Shown one piece after another: positions 6,626-7,133 of a stretch of 7,133 bases of DNA. The notes under the pieces were generated by a model, which was not told the origin of the DNA, did not search any database, and saw nothing but the letters and a program-made list of their open reading frames with translations. Each line of letters starts with the position of its first letter. Position 1 is the stretch's first letter. Source of the DNA: Candidatus Pelagibacterales bacterium (GTDB lineage: Bacteria; Pseudomonadota; Alphaproteobacteria; Rickettsiales; UBA1997); NCBI GenBank assembly GCA_016882165.1, contig VHBV01000067.1:1-7133 (forward strand). The letters are read 5' to 3'. Made by a program: the position numbers and the translations under genes.

Positions 6626-7133
6626 TTAAAATACAAAGAACTCTTTTTTTTCCACCTCAACTCCATTAACAACCAATGATATAAAGTGCTGTCCACTGTA
6701 ATGCTTTCTGGTCGTCAAATTACAAAAAGAATGTTTTTTATTAAAATTGAACAAACCTTTTGTAAAATTTTTTGTTGCGATTTGAAAAACTTTTTTACTA
6801 TGAGAGCCGTTTTTCTTGAAAAAGAAAACAGCATATTCGAGTCTTATTTTTTGATTTTCTACCTGATTTTCTAAGACAAAATCAAAGTCTAAGATTTCTC
6901 CTATTTTAACTTTTATTTTTTTTAAATTAAAGTCTTTAATAAAAGAATTTCGTTGAAATTTTTTGTCACATTTTATCCCAATCAACTCTAAAGCATCTTT
7001 ATTGCCTTTTTTTAAAAGAGTTCTTAAAGAATGTTTAAGCAATTTTTGATCGACATTTTGTTTCCAATTACTGACTAAATCTAATAAAATTGCTGGATTG
7101 TCTTTAGAAATATCATTTAAGTTATTCGCAACA
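6626..7133 (-). CDS. DNA alkylation repair protein (AlkC-type HEAT-like glycosylase), 5' part outside window
   Basis: C-terminal 168 residues of a gene that enters from the right edge; the frame is open through 7133. The first in-window start-like codon (TTG at 7042) is not the real start, because it falls inside a conserved motif. The stretch VANNLNDISKDNP (1-13) followed by KHSLRTLLKKGNKDALELIG (33-52) is typical of the last HEAT-like repeat of bacterial DNA alkylation repair proteins. Residues about 70-168 form a beta-rich module with KKNGSHSKKVFQ (107-118), TTRKHYSGQHF and a terminal VNGVEVEKKEF. This fits the Ig-like DNA-binding domain found at the C-terminus of AlkC-type enzymes, which remove N3-alkylated bases such as 3-methyladenine. 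Full-length relatives are about 360-380 aa, so roughly half is missing here. The active-site region is outside the window. The assignment to AlkC rather than another AlkC/AlkD subgroup is from memory of the domain layout. Confidence 0.88.
   Translation of the reverse strand, partial: VANNLNDISKDNPAILLDLVSNWKQNVDQKLLKHSLRTLLKKGNKDALELIGIKCDKKFQRNSFIKDFNLKKIKVKIGEILDFDFVLENQVENQKIRLEYAVFFFKKNGSHSKKVFQIATKNFTKGLFNFNKKHSFCNLTTRKHYSGQHFISLVVNGVEVEKKEFFVF

Noticed and set aside
6686..6874. Plus-strand frame of 62 codons opposite the alkylation-repair gene
   Set aside because: It is antisense to a conserved coding region and Phe/Leu-rich because of base composition.
6626..7042. Treating the repair gene as a complete 138-aa protein starting at TTG 7042
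   Set aside because: The frame remains open upstream to the window edge, and those 30 codons encode the conserved VANNLNDISKDNP region, so the TTG is an internal Leu codon.

Overview
The window is visibly AT-rich bacterial DNA with four protein-coding genes, all on the minus strand, and very short intergenic gaps. The source looks like an AT-rich alphaproteobacterium, possibly of the Rickettsiales or SAR11 type. Three things point that way: a long pyruvate phosphate dikinase of the bacterial type, an S8 serine protease whose C-terminal region resembles alphaproteobacterial S8 autotransporters, and mostly missing or weak Shine-Dalgarno sequences. The lineage is an inference from remembered family features and cannot be fixed without a database search. 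TGG encodes Trp and TGA acts as a stop, so the standard bacterial code applies.

Reading in the direction of transcription, from the right edge to the left: (1) The 3' part of a DNA alkylation repair gene (HEAT-like glycosylase with a C-terminal Ig-like domain, AlkC-type) enters at position 7133 and stops at 6626. (2) After only 18 bp, ppdK (pyruvate phosphate dikinase, 886 aa) begins at 6607 and ends at 3947. The two are probably co-transcribed. A strong GC-rich hairpin terminator at 3913-3943 follows ppdK immediately. (3) An 831-aa secreted subtilisin-like protease with a probable outer-membrane autotransporter barrel runs from 3868 to 1373. It has the only clear Shine-Dalgarno sequence in the window. 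(4) After a 111-bp gap, a gene of unknown function starts at 1261 and leaves the window at position 1. Its 420 visible residues comprise a charged, probably disordered linker, what looks like a diverged internal duplication containing cysteines, and a long Ala/Gly-rich hydrophobic stretch.

The first two genes are housekeeping (DNA repair and PEP/pyruvate interconversion). The last two look like accessory or surface/host-interaction functions: a cell-surface protease beside a possible membrane-active or secreted protein. No RNA gene, CRISPR array, insertion sequence or recognisable defence system is present. The least explained item is the unknown protein at the left edge.
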